DNA of 64,000 bases from Phytophthora colocasiae (lineage: Eukaryota > Oomycota > Peronosporomycetes > Peronosporales > Peronosporaceae). The stretch covers positions 372,001-436,000 of the forward strand of contig JAGKQI010000033.1 of assembly GCA_018806915.1 (NCBI GenBank), read 5' to 3'. How positions within the stretch are numbered: position 1 is the first letter of the stretch; the number at the start of each line of letters is the position of its first letter. The position numbers and the translations under genes are program-made. The notes beneath the pieces are model-generated. The model was not told the origin of the DNA. It made no database searches and worked only from the letters and a program-made list of their open reading frames with translations. Below are positions 1-10,181 of this stretch, in pieces.

Positions 1-540
1 CCGACCTTCTACGTCGGGCGGTTGAAGCCGTACGTGCAGCACGGACTACCTAGGGTTGGTAATCCGACTGAGGAGTGCGAGAGACCTAGAAGGCCTTCTC
101 GAGACCGTCGACACGGTCGATCAACCGGTTCACTCTCGTCCCAAGACCGGTCGAGAGGTTCGAGGCAGTCTGAGCTGCCTCGCAGACCTCAGCACGGAGG
201 ACACGAACCTCCTGCTTCAGAGCTATCTCAGCGCTCTGTGTCTGCTCCAGCGCAGTAACTCGATCGTGCAGGGCACGATCGTCATGGTCATAGCGGTGAC
301 CATACGGAGGGAGTGTTCCCGCCCCCTCCGCCGCCGTTGCGCGACGCGCGTGGAGCGATCCGCTGGATTGTTGAGCGGATCGTGGCTCATAAGAGAACGA
401 ACTCTCAAGGGGTTCGTTTTCGTATTCGTTGGAGAGGATTTCCTCCCCATCGAGATTCATGGGAGCCGCGGAACGTCCTGATGGAGGACGTTCCGGAAAT
501 GGTGATGGCGTACGAAGCCCACCATAACTTGCAGGGGTAA
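1..540 (+). CDS. Gypsy 1 pol C-terminus with chromodomain (partial, one in-frame stop)
   Basis: Partial reading frame open from base 1. It begins with the integrase C-terminal motif FYVGRLKPYV, followed by a Pro/Ser/Arg-rich linker and a chromodomain (about 340-530) with the pattern IVERIVAH...FRIRWRGFPP...SWEPRNVL. In chromodomain Gypsy elements this end of integrase guides insertion to marked chromatin. The frame has a TAA at 256-258 in the linker, so this copy is probably dead, unless the stop is read through. The normal end is TAA at 538-540. The last 455 bases lie over the antisense ORF at 86-1516. Family identification rests on the motif order and the chromodomain; the upstream catalytic core is not in the window. 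Confidence 0.75.
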
Positions 541-1516
541 GCCCTGCACGAGGAGGACCCGTGTACCCCAGGAAATCACTTTCGGTGAGACGTGTTGCCA
601 AGGGTTGGCAACACGGACAGGATGTGCCAAAGGGAACGGCACATGGGATCCCCGCTTCCATGCATTGATCATGGAGGCGTTCACACTTACCACGAGTGGT
701 GCAAGTGTGGTAGTGATCGCGAGCCGCAGCAACGCGCTCGCGATATGCCTTCGGGTCTTTGTTGAAGTTTTCAACAAAGGCGTTCCACGACTGACAAAGT
801 GCCTGCCATTCTGGCACTTTGCTCTTGCGCGAAGTCTTCTTCGCTGCATAGTATCGGAGCTCATGGAAGAGCCCGATATAGTAGTCGCGTCTTTGAGTCT
901 CGGACTCAAAGACAACCTCAGCGGCGACGTCGTCGTCGTTGATACTGTTGCATGAGTACAACAGTATCGGGTTCGGTGGTGAACTAGCACCGAACCGGTC
1001 ATGGATCTCCGCCTCAGTAGGCATCCATGGCGTGCGCACTGGCGGATCAGTGCGCGGTGCAGTGAGCGCCCTCGACATGGGGGACGCTTCATCATCACTG
1101 CGCGGACGCTTCGAGCTTGAAGCGTCCGAGGCCTCATCACGAAGTCGTCGAGATCCCACAGGTGGGTCTGACGTGTCTTCGGACGAAGCCACGGGAGCGG
1201 GAGCCTTGGAATCAAGCTCTCCCTCCTCGACATCGTCGTCATCATAGTCGAGGATGTCTTCATAGTCCTCTCCAAAGAGTTCTTTGAGAGGGACAGCAGG
1301 ATTCTTAATCTCTGCTAGAGAAGAAGACTTCTTCTTCTTCTCATGCTTCTCCTTATGGAGAGCATGGTACTCGGTGACAGAGAGCTTCTCTGTCGAACCG
1401 CTGGAAGCAGCAGTGCTAGTGGGCACTGCTAAGGTCGTTGTTCCTGCTGCAGAAGCAGCAAGAGAGGCTTGCGCGTCCGCAGAAGCGGACGGAGATGTGG
1501 GCATCGGCGAGTCCAT
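86..1516 (-). CDS. antisense accessory protein of Gypsy 1
   Basis: Intact 476-residue ORF on the strand opposite pol, overlapping the chromodomain by about 450 bp and ending inside pol. The N-terminus is Ser/Thr/Ala-rich, followed by a Lys-rich patch (HEKKKK) and an acidic stretch (residues about 80-105). The middle (about 205-310) is the most protein-like part: aromatic-rich, with a Cys cluster ending SCPCC. The C-terminal 60 residues look like a coiled coil. No catalytic motif is visible. I recall similar predicted proteins as repeat-associated families in Phytophthora but cannot name a function. Possible roles are an accessory or regulatory protein made from a convergent transcript. Its unbroken frame beside a pol with a stop suggests selection or recent insertion. 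The DNA is unusually hairpin-dense throughout. Confidence 0.6.
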   Translation of the reverse strand: MDSPMPTSPSASADAQASLAASAAGTTTLAVPTSTAASSGSTEKLSVTEYHALHKEKHEKKKKSSSLAEIKNPAVPLKELFGEDYEDILDYDDDDVEEGELDSKAPAPVASSEDTSDPPVGSRRLRDEASDASSSKRPRSDDEASPMSRALTAPRTDPPVRTPWMPTEAEIHDRFGASSPPNPILLYSCNSINDDDVAAEVVFESETQRRDYYIGLFHELRYYAAKKTSRKSKVPEWQALCQSWNAFVENFNKDPKAYRERVAAARDHYHTCTTRGKCERLHDQCMEAGIPCAVPFGTSCPCCQPLATRLTESDFLGYTGPPRAGLTPASYGGLRTPSPFPERPPSGRSAAPMNLDGEEILSNEYENEPLESSFSYEPRSAQQSSGSLHARRATAAEGAGTLPPYGHRYDHDDRALHDRVTALEQTQSAEIALKQEVRVLRAEVCEAAQTASNLSTGLGTRVNRLIDRVDGLEKAF

Positions 1517-1616
1517 TGCGAAATGAACTCGGATTTCTCTCGGGGACTTGACGGTCTTGTCCAGTTCTGTTGATTGACGTATCGGGACCGATACGTCGAA
1601 TCTTAACGGGGGATGG

Positions 1617-2270
1617 TGTAACGGGGTTACACGTACAAGTGGTAGTACTACTTGTAACTCTAACAGTTATCCTAACTGTTAGACGTTGGAAACGGACCTC
1701 AGACCTTGGTGGGCTGTACACACCAATGGATACATGGGCGAACCACATTATTGAGTGGTTCGTGTGCATTTGTGCATATTATTGGTAGAAAGTAACGGAT
1801 TTCTACCAATCACTGAGCAGAGTTTCTGCCAACCACACGTTGGCAGACCCTTTAGAAATAGATAACAAACATTTTTAGGAGGTTCAGAATTGGCTTGTGC
1901 CAACGTCAATAACAGTTCTCATTTTACGGTATTTTGCAGTTTAATTTAGTTATATTTGATTTAATTATACTTATTTAAATAATTATACTTAAATTAAGTC
2001 TATTCTAATTGCACGCTTCCTCATACACGTAAGCGCACGTGTACCATCTAATAGGTCTAGGTAGACCCATTACACCTATTGACAACTTATACACCGTCCC
2101 CTACGTATTTCTTTGCTCCATACAAATATGTAGTCCTTGCATTATGTCATAAGATACGTGTTCTTAGCCGTTCGACGCCCTCATCCCTGGGAGTTGAGGG
2201 GTTAAGATATAAAACCATGTTTGAGACCTGTCGTTGGGAAGGCTCTAAGTAAAGCGACGAACATTGTACA
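1617..2270 (+). repeat. probable 3' LTR of Gypsy 1
   Basis: Starts TGTAACGGGG directly after a purine-rich tract, the usual PPT/LTR arrangement. The first 230 bases are a chain of hairpins, then AT-rich DNA. A TATA-like GATATAAAACC lies at about 2206-2214, near the expected U3/R border. The end at GTACA (about 2270) is a guess from the TG...CA convention. No second LTR is present for comparison. Confidence 0.45.
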
Positions 2271-3077
2271 CAGGAGTATTTTTTTCTTATATTTCAACTC
2301 TACGTAGCATTTTCGCAATGCTAACAGCCTTCTGCATGTGGGCAAGCAATTACCGCCAGTTGAAAAGCATTCGATTCAGCGTTTAGCGGTTTGGTAAGGA
2401 ACCCAGCACAAAGCAAACACGCATGGATGCACCGAACTCCAACAAGTGAAGCGTGAGGAACGCCTAATTCATGCGCAATTCTCCAATTGTTGTCACGATC
2501 CGTGCTGGTTTGGAGGACATCCGCCTACGGAAGTTCGTACTTACTAGTTAAGCGCTGTTGATGAAACCTCTGTCGTGCGGACCACATCTGTGCAAACATG
2601 ACCAGTATCCCTCGGGGTATTGTACCGCTGCGCGACGAGTCGGGGGTTAACCAACACGCTTTTGGAATGTGACAATTTCACGCGGTACCTACCACTGCAA
2701 TATACGGGTAAAATATGTCACCATGCGCGCTTATCTTCGAGTAAATTACAGAGAACTGCGAGTTATTTATATTTCGGCTGTTTATGAAGTGTAATTTAAA
2801 AAAAAGATAAATTTCAAGTAGTTGGTAGACAATGGAAGTAGGTTAGTTTTATTTAAAGTGATTGGCTACATGTAGACGGTTTGCGTTTTGATGAGCCAAA
2901 TACGGACATAAATAGAACAGCCAGAGATTATAAGATGCGGAAGATATGGTGATCGTGTTCGAATCTATTATTACTTTAACATTAGAGAGAACTTCTACAA
3001 GGACAGAGATCAGTTCCCAACCTGACGCGAAAAACACCACTGTATAACACTAAGAGCAAGTAAACGATACAGCCACC
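2271..3077. other. no gene seen
   Basis: AT-rich DNA with many stops in all frames. I see no domain, tandem repeat or RNA-like structure. It is probably old flanking or repeat-derived sequence. Confidence 0.6.
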
Positions 3078-3416
3078 ATGAAAAATCACACTGAAGCCAT
3101 TAATTATCCGGATGACTACACCGCAGAGGTATCTCAGCTTTACACCATCGAACCTCCTCCACAAGGTGTTCATCCTTCTGTAGATGCAGCTATTGACGCT
3201 ATACACAAGTGGACACTACCTCGTCACTATGGCGTGTCCAGGAAAAAGAACGATAACGAGATCCGGACAATTTTATTTGCCTGTGACCGTAGTGGAAGAG
3301 CCGTATTCGTGAGAAGGATCGTGTCAGAACATTGCGAGGATAAAACGAATGGTTTGCTTCATGCGCATAAAAATAGTGGCTATAGATCCCAACAACACAG
3401 CTACAGTGGTGTCTAA
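3078..3416 (+). pseudogene. FAR1/MULE-like DNA-binding fragment
   Basis: A 112-residue ORF whose middle (residues about 35-85) reads like the FAR1-type N-terminal DNA-binding region found in Mutator-like (MULE) transposases of oomycetes: a WTLPRHYGVSRKKN segment followed by ILFACDRSG. The zinc-ligand pattern that should follow is incomplete and no transposase core continues downstream, so this is best read as a relic. It has no clear start context and lies among other decayed repeats. Family assignment is from motif resemblance only. Confidence 0.4.
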
Positions 3417-6185
3417 TAAAAAATAGGAAATATTGTCATAGTTAGTAAACAATGCTGGAGGTGCGTGTGGGTCAATAGATCAGCGCACCTTTATTTGTCT
3501 GACGGAGAATTGGCATGCCGCAACAACCCTATTAGAACCGAAGTCCCCGCTCAATTTGCCCTTCGGCAGTCAATCAGACAATGAACAGTATTTCTAAAGC
3601 GGCAGTAGCTGCAGCTCGTGACTACTTGTTCTCCATCGCTATGAATCCTTCAGATGTTCTTTTCTAGAAAATAACTCCATCAATCACACCATCGATCGGA
3701 TTGTATCTTATAATCTTTGGCTGTTCTATGTATGTTTTGGCACCCCGTACTTGGGCGCTCCTTCGTTTCTCCCCTTACCAAAGTGTAACTTGTATGTGGC
3801 ATCTGTCGCTGCAAAACCACCATCGGGATCTTGCTGATCGACTGCGGGTAACGCGTTTCCGAAAAAATCTTCAAAACGTAAGGACGATCCCAAAACTGTC
3901 CTTTGTAGTGCTGTCTTCTTTGCCGAAAACAGTTCAACACGATTGAGTCGTTTTGAAAGTTGGTGGCCCCCCACGATGGTCAACGCTACAGATCGACAGA
4001 ACCGGAGTCTCGTAGATCCCCAAATGAGGTGAAAGCTGGGATGAATTGGGAACTCGTTACAAATGAGGTTACATCTAAGGCGGTGCAGACAGCTCGTGGA
4101 GGGGATGAAAAACAACTAGTAGGATTCTGGAATTCTTCTACACAATATTTACCAATCTAGAGTGGGCATTGCAAGGTTTCAATCAATCAATATTGTAAGG
4201 TACAATTTTTATAATGCTACAATATCAATCTTTTTTTTAAATCCCTGCCTGTGAACTGCCACGGACAATTGGATCTGCGATGTCGTAACAGATCGAGACA
4301 CTCCTCCGCTGTATAGTATTTAAGCTGTCACCGACGGCATGTCGTCATGAAGCAAATACGTGCGCTCGTTGGCCATCCCATACTACAACGTCCTAGTCGC
4401 ACATGCTAACGTTCTGGCATGCTCACTCACAACATTTCATTAAATGTTGTATATGATATTTGATAATCCTTTACGATATGTGGGCACGCGACTTCAACCA
4501 GGTCAACATCGCGGCGCACGATACGGTACATTTCCATGCTCCAACCTGTACTGAGCATGTGTACGGAACGGGTGTCCCACGAGCGGAAACCACGCATACC
4601 AGGAACACGAGAAGCCTCGGCTACAACGAATGTCCCTCGTTTAATACTTCCAATTTTTCGGGATTTAAGTTGTCGTTTTCTTCATCTTCTTGGGAACCAA
4701 CCGCGTACTCAAACCTTGCCGGTCCGTGCGAACCGTTCCTATAGAGTAGAAACCCATTGTCAACGGTACCGTGTCGAGCCCAATACTTTCGTGAGCTTCC
4801 GCACGACTGCTGACTTGTAGCCCGTTGAGCTGGTGTTACCGGTGTGCTACATTTTAACACAGAACATGTGAAGCTGTGACTCTACAAAATTTTCATGGAC
4901 TCCCGTTTTCCCAGAGCCAGAGTAACGTTGGCGATATTATTGGTTAGATGATTTTCGAGTTAAGGCGCAGCTGTGGGTGTTAAGGGACAAGGGCAAGCCT
5001 GGGAAGTGGTCGCCAAGTCCAAAAGACAAAACCGACTCCAAAAGATTCTGACATACTCCGGATGATGCACTCCGGATGATTCGTATACTGAAACCAAGTG
5101 CCTTTTCGGGAGTACCATGGCCAAGGGGTTATATTTCTGGACTATCTTTGGAGACGCAAGTTATCTTTCTGCATTTCGAAGTGGAGACGATCTTCTGGAC
5201 TATCGAACTCCCCAGTATCCTGGTTGAGATTCGGGCATACTCAAGCCCATACTTTTCTGACTGACCAAGACGACCGACGATGATGTGACCGATGACGTGT
5301 CCGGAGCCAGCTTGAATTCTTCCATGTTCTGGATTCTACTGAAAAGCAAGCCTCTTCCTGATGAGACGTCCCTACTACATAGTGGCACGAAGTATATTTC
5401 TGCATGTTTAGCTAGTGCTAGCTGCTATACATACAAGAGAGTTCAATTTGCCACCAAGGGCGACAGTGGAAAGTGTTAGCCAGTTATCCCAGGATACACT
5501 GTTAGGAGCTGTGGGCCAGATTCGAGAAGAGGGCTTCATAGTAGCCGAGCCAGCGTCAGGCCGCGTCAACAAGCGCCACCGCCGCGTGAATCTCCGCCAG
5601 GTAAAACTAAGTTGTAATGGTGATTCGGGCGGTGACCCCTTCCATTTCATATTTCAGTGAAATTTCCGGAGTTCATCCGAAGTATTATTTCATTTTCTAA
5701 CTGCATTTAGGTTAGTGGTAGTCACCCCTAGAATTGATTGATTTGACTGCTTGTGTGTTTGGACTGTGTGTTACGAAATACTATATAGTATCTTGGACAT
5801 AACTCCATCCCACCTGGCTTTAACGGCTCATTCGATCGGGTCCACTACCCAACCCCTGACCAAGTTTTCACCTTAAATCACAATTAATAGGGGACAATAG
5901 AAAGCGTCACAGAATGGTATAGCGCAACTCCTCTGGAAATCGCTCAGTTCAACTCACTCATTAGGGCTTATCATAGCAACCAAACTGTTAAGGTGTGCTT
6001 CATTTTTTATTCATGTGAAAGGGTCACACCAAACTTGCTTTTGGGTCGAAGCAATTTTCTATCTCTCCAGATAACACGCTATCTGGTGTAAAAGGTCTCC
6101 TGGACGTTTTGTTCAATAGATATCATCACGAAGTTGATTACAGCACTATTCAACTAGAATTCATCTTCTGAATAGTTGCTATCCC
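3417..6185. other. decayed repeat-rich DNA, no confident gene
   Basis: Only short broken ORFs. Two minus-strand stretches (about 3730-3960 and 4621-4860) and one plus-strand stretch (about 5415-5660) have protein-like composition over 60-80 residues but match nothing I recognise. Around 5085 there is an ACTGAAACCAAGTGCC-type word resembling words near 7650, which suggests scraps related to Gypsy 2. Confidence 0.45.
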
Positions 6186-6725
6186 ATGCATCGGCGCGGT
6201 GAGGAAAGGAGCACAACATCTGCCGCTAAGAAAACTGGAAGAGCTGGCACTACAACCGTCTATGTTTCTCCGTTACAACAGTTTAACGAGCGTCAAGTCA
6301 AGATAACCCCCGGCAAACAAATAATTTCGACGGTCGAAGATTTACAAGTCTTTATAAAAGCCAACGGCGTCGAGAAATCGAACGTACGCGCTGGATTGCT
6401 GATAAAACGACGAGTTGTTTGGACGTCTTTTCACACAGTTAAAACGGGATCTCTCGCCCGGATTCATATGGCGGATTTGGAAGCCAAGGAGCCTTTGGAG
6501 GAGATGCAAAATGCATTTTGCGACAACTACGACCGCGGTCATTTTGAAGTCGACCATCTTCTTATAACGGCTACCGTTTTCGGAATATCGGAGGAGACTC
6601 GTGTTCGCTTACAGACACAACAGGTGGTAGCAAAGCGAAGTTCGGGAATTCATATTTTGAATCCTCGTCCATTGACTCGGTTGCTCTCGAAGCACTACCA
6701 GACCCAGACGTCCCGACGTACATAG
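6186..6725 (+). CDS. hypothetical 179-residue protein, possibly a fragment
   Basis: ATG-started ORF of 179 residues that I do not recognise. It opens with a basic Ser/Thr-rich stretch, then has a mixed alpha/beta-looking middle (residues about 30-150) with balanced charge and no low-complexity bias. It lacks a signal peptide, membrane segments and recognisable catalytic motifs. It sits between decayed repeats, with a Copia scrap 180 bp downstream, so it may be part of an unknown mobile element or a gene remnant. No intron evidence was found. Confidence 0.3.
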   Translation: MHRRGEERSTTSAAKKTGRAGTTTVYVSPLQQFNERQVKITPGKQIISTVEDLQVFIKANGVEKSNVRAGLLIKRRVVWTSFHTVKTGSLARIHMADLEAKEPLEEMQNAFCDNYDRGHFEVDHLLITATVFGISEETRVRLQTQQVVAKRSSGIHILNPRPLTRLLSKHYQTQTSRRT

Positions 6726-6904
6726 TCTTTGGGATGCAGATATCGCTATCATCGATTTCGCGGTTCACAGGATAGCGCCCCTCACCAATCTGAAGCAAGA
6801 AGCCTGAAAATTTAGTAATTACGCCGCACTGCTGGATCAGGTGCTGTCTTCACAAGCATATTTTTGATTAGTCGTACTTGTCGAATATACTGAGATGCCT
6901 TGAA

Positions 6905-7090
6905 ACACACCCTGCCCTATCTGAAGCCTCCATTACTGCTGACGAACTTCCAGCATTTGCTCCATCGGCAACACAAGACTATCCACCCCAGCCTGAATCC
7001 CCAGGTAAATCAGTTGTAGAACCAAAATCTGCATCTACTTTCGCTTCGAACCGGCTTCCTTCTCTTGGCGTCTTGACATACGTGACATGA
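6905..7090 (+). pseudogene. Copia pol relic
   Basis: About 55 residues closely match the linker between integrase and RT of the full Copia element found on the other strand at 24-31 kb (there at roughly 28,110-28,310). Shared peptides include ADELPAF, PQPESPG/SQPESPG, SVVEP, LPSLG and GVLTY. The copy is short, has a small deletion before its end and is not flanked by other Copia parts. It shows that an older related Copia lineage was present. Confidence 0.7.
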
Positions 7091-7989
7091 TGTTAATTCC
7101 GATTTTCGAGCGACAGGTGGATATTACGTTACGATGTGATTGGTTATACTATGGGTTATAAGCGAAAGGGACTTTGGGACGCGGCCGCACCCGTGCGACA
7201 TCTGTGGAAGATTGTGGATAAACCTTCGCCTGACTGTAAAGGGGCCCAAAGGACCAGAAGTGTACTTCAGAGCGTGCACAACTCTGAAGGTCAACTACAC
7301 TCTGTCTGGTCACCGGACTTTCCCCGACGATGAGTGCCTAAGTTCTGGCGGAAAGTCTCTCAGAAGAACGTATCTCTGAGAGACCTCATCCCGTTACCGT
7401 CCAGCGCGACGATGGATGGTTCAAGGATTCACAATATATACCCGCAGAGACCAAGTATCGCGCGCCGGACGCCGCGCACCCGCGCAACCCTCAAGATCTT
7501 CATGTACGTTGTAGCATTGGTGCTCCGTACTCTGGTTTCGTACTCAAGACTCTGGTATCTCTAATTCTGAGTGACTAAGACTCTGAAAACCAAGTGACTT
7601 CAGACTCTGAAAACCAGGATACCAGACTCCGAAACCACCGAAGATCCAATACCATACTGAAACCAAGTGAACCCAAGTTCAAGTCACGCATTCAAGTGAT
7701 TACTGACCTGCACATCCCCCGTAATGACGTCTCTACCTGTCAACCCATCGAGATCGGCTGCACAGACTGCATACTGAGACCAAGTTAAAGTACCAGATGT
7801 ATACAAAGACCAAGAGACCTGAGATATGAAGACTGACTGCATAAAGGACGCAAAAGACGACAAGAAGAAGAGAGTTACCAGAGATATATGATAGTTATGA
7901 GGAAGATAAACGATAAACAGAGTTCAATTTGCTTGCTGCACAAGTCCGCTTGAGAGGTATCCAAGCCACTGCGTCATCACGTACGTCGT

Positions 7990-8765
7990 GTGATCTCCAC
8001 CAAATTCAATCCCCTTAGGTGGAGATCAGGTAACGTAGAGACCTGAAAGGACCCGCCTATTCCATATCCTAGTTGGGTCGTTTGTTTTGTCTCTAGCGGT
8101 AGCCCATTTCATATTGCTCGTTTGGACAGGCTCTGGAAACTAGACAGTCGTTTTCAGAGTGCAAGGTAGACTGTTATATATAGCCGATTGTATTGGTTTA
8201 TATTTTTCCCTCTATACTAGAGGGTGGTGCGCGAACGTAAAGGGATACCAGACAGACCAGGTGTCTGGTAGCAAGTCCCTAGTTGACCTGGAGTGTTAGC
8301 CCACCGTTCAAGGGCCTAGAAAGAATAAGAACGGCTGTATATATTTGTATATTTTCGAACTCTGTATATTGGTTGTTTATCTCTGAAAGTCAGGTATCTC
8401 GGTTCTGGATTTGTGATATTCAGACGCCGATTTCAGACTTTCTCTGGTATATTAACCTCTCTTCGACCGCCGACTTTCTGGTAAACACTTTGTTTTCCAG
8501 AGATTCCGACTCCCAAGCGCTCCTGGAAGGATTTCCTGAATACCGACACCAGACTCCAAGGGAACCCCAACTTCTCTTCACAACACATTCTCAGACTCCG
8601 GCGAGGGTCATATTTCCGAAGACAACGAACCCACGAGGATACCGCAAGGTACCACACGCCAACCTATCGTTGTACGGCTCTGAAAACCCCTTTTTAGTAG
8701 TCGTATAACTAGGGTTCACTATACGCCCCCTGCTCCGCGACCAAAGTTTCACCGACTTCGCGACA
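7990..8765 (+). repeat. 5' LTR of Gypsy 2 (left border uncertain)
   Basis: The right border is well supported: GCGACA at 8760-8765, followed after two bases by a primer site. Inside there are stems 7991-8001/8018-8028 and 8246-8254/8262-8270, and a TATA run at 8175-8182. The left border at TGTGATCTCC is a guess, and the LTR may begin further left because 7.1-8.0 kb shares the same TCTGAAAACCA words. No second copy exists in the window to fix the length. Confidence 0.45.
8175..8182 (+). promoter_or_regulatory. TATA-like box in Gypsy 2 LTR
   Basis: TATATATA inside the proposed LTR, about 590 bp before the LTR end, in a position suitable for starting the genomic RNA. Support is motif and location only. 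Confidence 0.35.
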
Positions 8766-8767
8766 AC

Positions 8768-8783
8768 TGGTGCGCGTGCCCGG
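8768..8783 (+). other. primer binding site of Gypsy 2
   Basis: TGGTGCGCGTGCCCGG lies two bases after the LTR end. Its complement, CCGGGCACGCGCACCA, has exactly the layout of a tRNA 3' end: five T-stem bases, seven acceptor bases, a discriminator base and CCA. I cannot name the tRNA from memory. Confidence 0.65.
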
Positions 8784-8858
8784 ATCTTTGGAATCGTGAT
8801 ATCACCGGATTTGAGAGTACAAGAAGAGAAAGTTTCCTGTCAAGCGTCTACATTCAAG

Positions 8859-10181
8859 ATGGCTACGCCAGGATCTACGAGAGGAGGACGCCGTGGTCGT
8901 GGTCGGAGCATTCCGACACGTCAATCCAAGCGTCTACAAGGTTTGTCGCCTGAAGAGTAACCAGACTTGGATGCTATCCAGAAGGCGGCCCGCGAGAAGA
9001 GGAAAGCTGCGCGAGAGAAGAAGGCAGCTGAGAATGTGAGCGTCCCAGAACCGGCGGTCGAAGACCAGCCTGCTGAGGAACCAGAAGCTCAAGAGACACC
9101 TGCTGTCACTGGTGAACAAGGTTCTGAAGGCCCGTCAGAAGTCGAAGCTTCTGGTGACGAGGCGACCACTGCCCGCGAGGGTGGTGATGAGGCGTCTGAG
9201 GGAAGCGCCGATATGGTTGAGTCCCCGGAAGTGATCGATCTGTGTTCAGATTCGGCAACTTCCGGCCAGTCCGTGGACGAAGTGAAGCCAGAACCCGGAC
9301 ACTCTGAAGAACGTGTTCCACGGTCCCCGAAGTCTGAAGACGCACCAATGTCTGATGACATGGCGATCAAGTCTGAAGAGTCTCTGAAGACACCGTCTGA
9401 TGAGTCTGGAAGGGCTGATTCGCTTGACGGGGAACGAGCTCTGAGGTATGTGCGTCGTGAGTTCCGCCGTTGGAGAGATATGGACACAGGCAAAGTCATT
9501 CCGCCTAGCATTGAATATATGTGGCCAACGACGAAGCCTAGTGCTAATGCTTTCCAGAAAGCCGCTGCAGCGACCGGCGACTACATCAAATGGCGATGTT
9601 CCTCCGTTTTCCCCGAGGATATGTGGATCTCCGAGTTTCACGCGAGGCGTCATGGTTTTGGTTGGATCCAAGACCTATCTTATGTTGAGATTCCGATGAG
9701 CACGTTGACAGCACCGGAGTGTGTGGCTGTTCTTCAGACAATGTTGTACGAGGCAGGATTCGAATTCCAGAACCTCCTCCCAACCTGGCCCCAGACGCAG
9801 GCGTCAGCCGTCGTTGGGTCTCAAGTACGCAGTGTGGCGTCCGAACTTCAGAGTCGACTCGCAGTAGAATTGGTTGAGTGGGCCACAGTGACCGCCAGGT
9901 TACAAGTTTGCCGACTCCCAGAAAGCATGAAGCAAGAAGACACAGCTGGCAAGAACGAAGCAAACAGTGTATTACCTGACGAAGATGCTGACCTACAAGG
10001 ACAACGGCTGATCATGCGACTCCGGGTAACCGGACTCCGAGTGACGCACAGCTCTGATGGTTCCAGCAGTGACGAGCCGCCGCAGTCCAAGCGCTTCGCC
10101 GCGCCCACAAATCCCGTCGACACCGTCAGCTTTATCGACGCCATCGCTGTCTTCACTGCCGCAGTACGAGAGTCGCTCTGA
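8859..10181 (+). CDS. Gypsy 2 gag, N-terminal part (stop at codon 34)
   Basis: The natural start is the ATG at 8859, with a basic N-terminus (TRGGRRGRGR) and SKRLQGLSPEE, then an in-frame TAA at 8958-8960. The same frame continues for another 400 residues. After the stop come a Lys/Ala-rich helix, a long acidic Ser/Glu-rich stretch and a compact region (about 9520-9880) with WISEFHARRHGF and WPQTQA that could be a structural domain. The frame ends at 10,181, while the following gag region is in another frame overlapping from 10,057, so a frameshift or a second ORF lies at about 10,100-10,180. Presumed role: capsid precursor. The stop is what a C-to-T change in CAA would give. Confidence 0.55.

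Larger units (their letters stand above)
1..1850. repeat. array of closely spaced perfect inverted repeats
   Basis: At least 19 perfect stems of 8-11 bp with loops of 2-13 nt run through this stretch, regardless of whether it is pol, antisense ORF or LTR. Arms include 161-168/175-182, 261-269/273-281, 356-364/374-382, 470-479/485-494, 592-601/605-614, 716-723/737-744, 757-766/770-779, 795-803/813-821, 889-899/903-913, 941-950/959-968, 970-978/988-996, 1034-1041/1048-1055, 1105-1112/1119-1126, 1409-1416/1423-1430, 1576-1585/1588-1597, 1660-1669/1673-1682, 1739-1746/1755-1762, 1781-1791/1800-1810 and 1825-1833/1839-1847. Shorter 5-7 bp stems fill many gaps. Function unknown. Confidence 0.85.
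1..2270 (+). mobile_element. Ty3/Gypsy element 1, 3' end only
   Basis: The right part of a chromodomain Gypsy element whose left part lies outside the window. In order it shows the end of the integrase with a chromodomain (+), a 476-residue antisense ORF (-), a purine-rich tract (about 1606-1616) and a probable 3' LTR starting TGTAACGGGG at 1617. The right limit near 2270 is set only by a TG...CA rule and a TATA-like stretch at about 2206-2214, so it is approximate. No target duplication can be tested because the 5' end is missing. Confidence 0.7.

Noticed and set aside
86..1516. Antisense ORF as an env-like gene
   Set aside because: It has no signal peptide, no membrane segment and is on the wrong strand for a spliced env message.
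1576..1847. Hairpin chain as a CRISPR or tRNA cluster
   Set aside because: The stems differ from each other in sequence, spacing is irregular and no tRNA arms or repeat units are present.
3701..4160. Overlapping ORFs on both strands
   Set aside because: None shows a domain; protein-like composition on the minus strand is too weak to call a gene.
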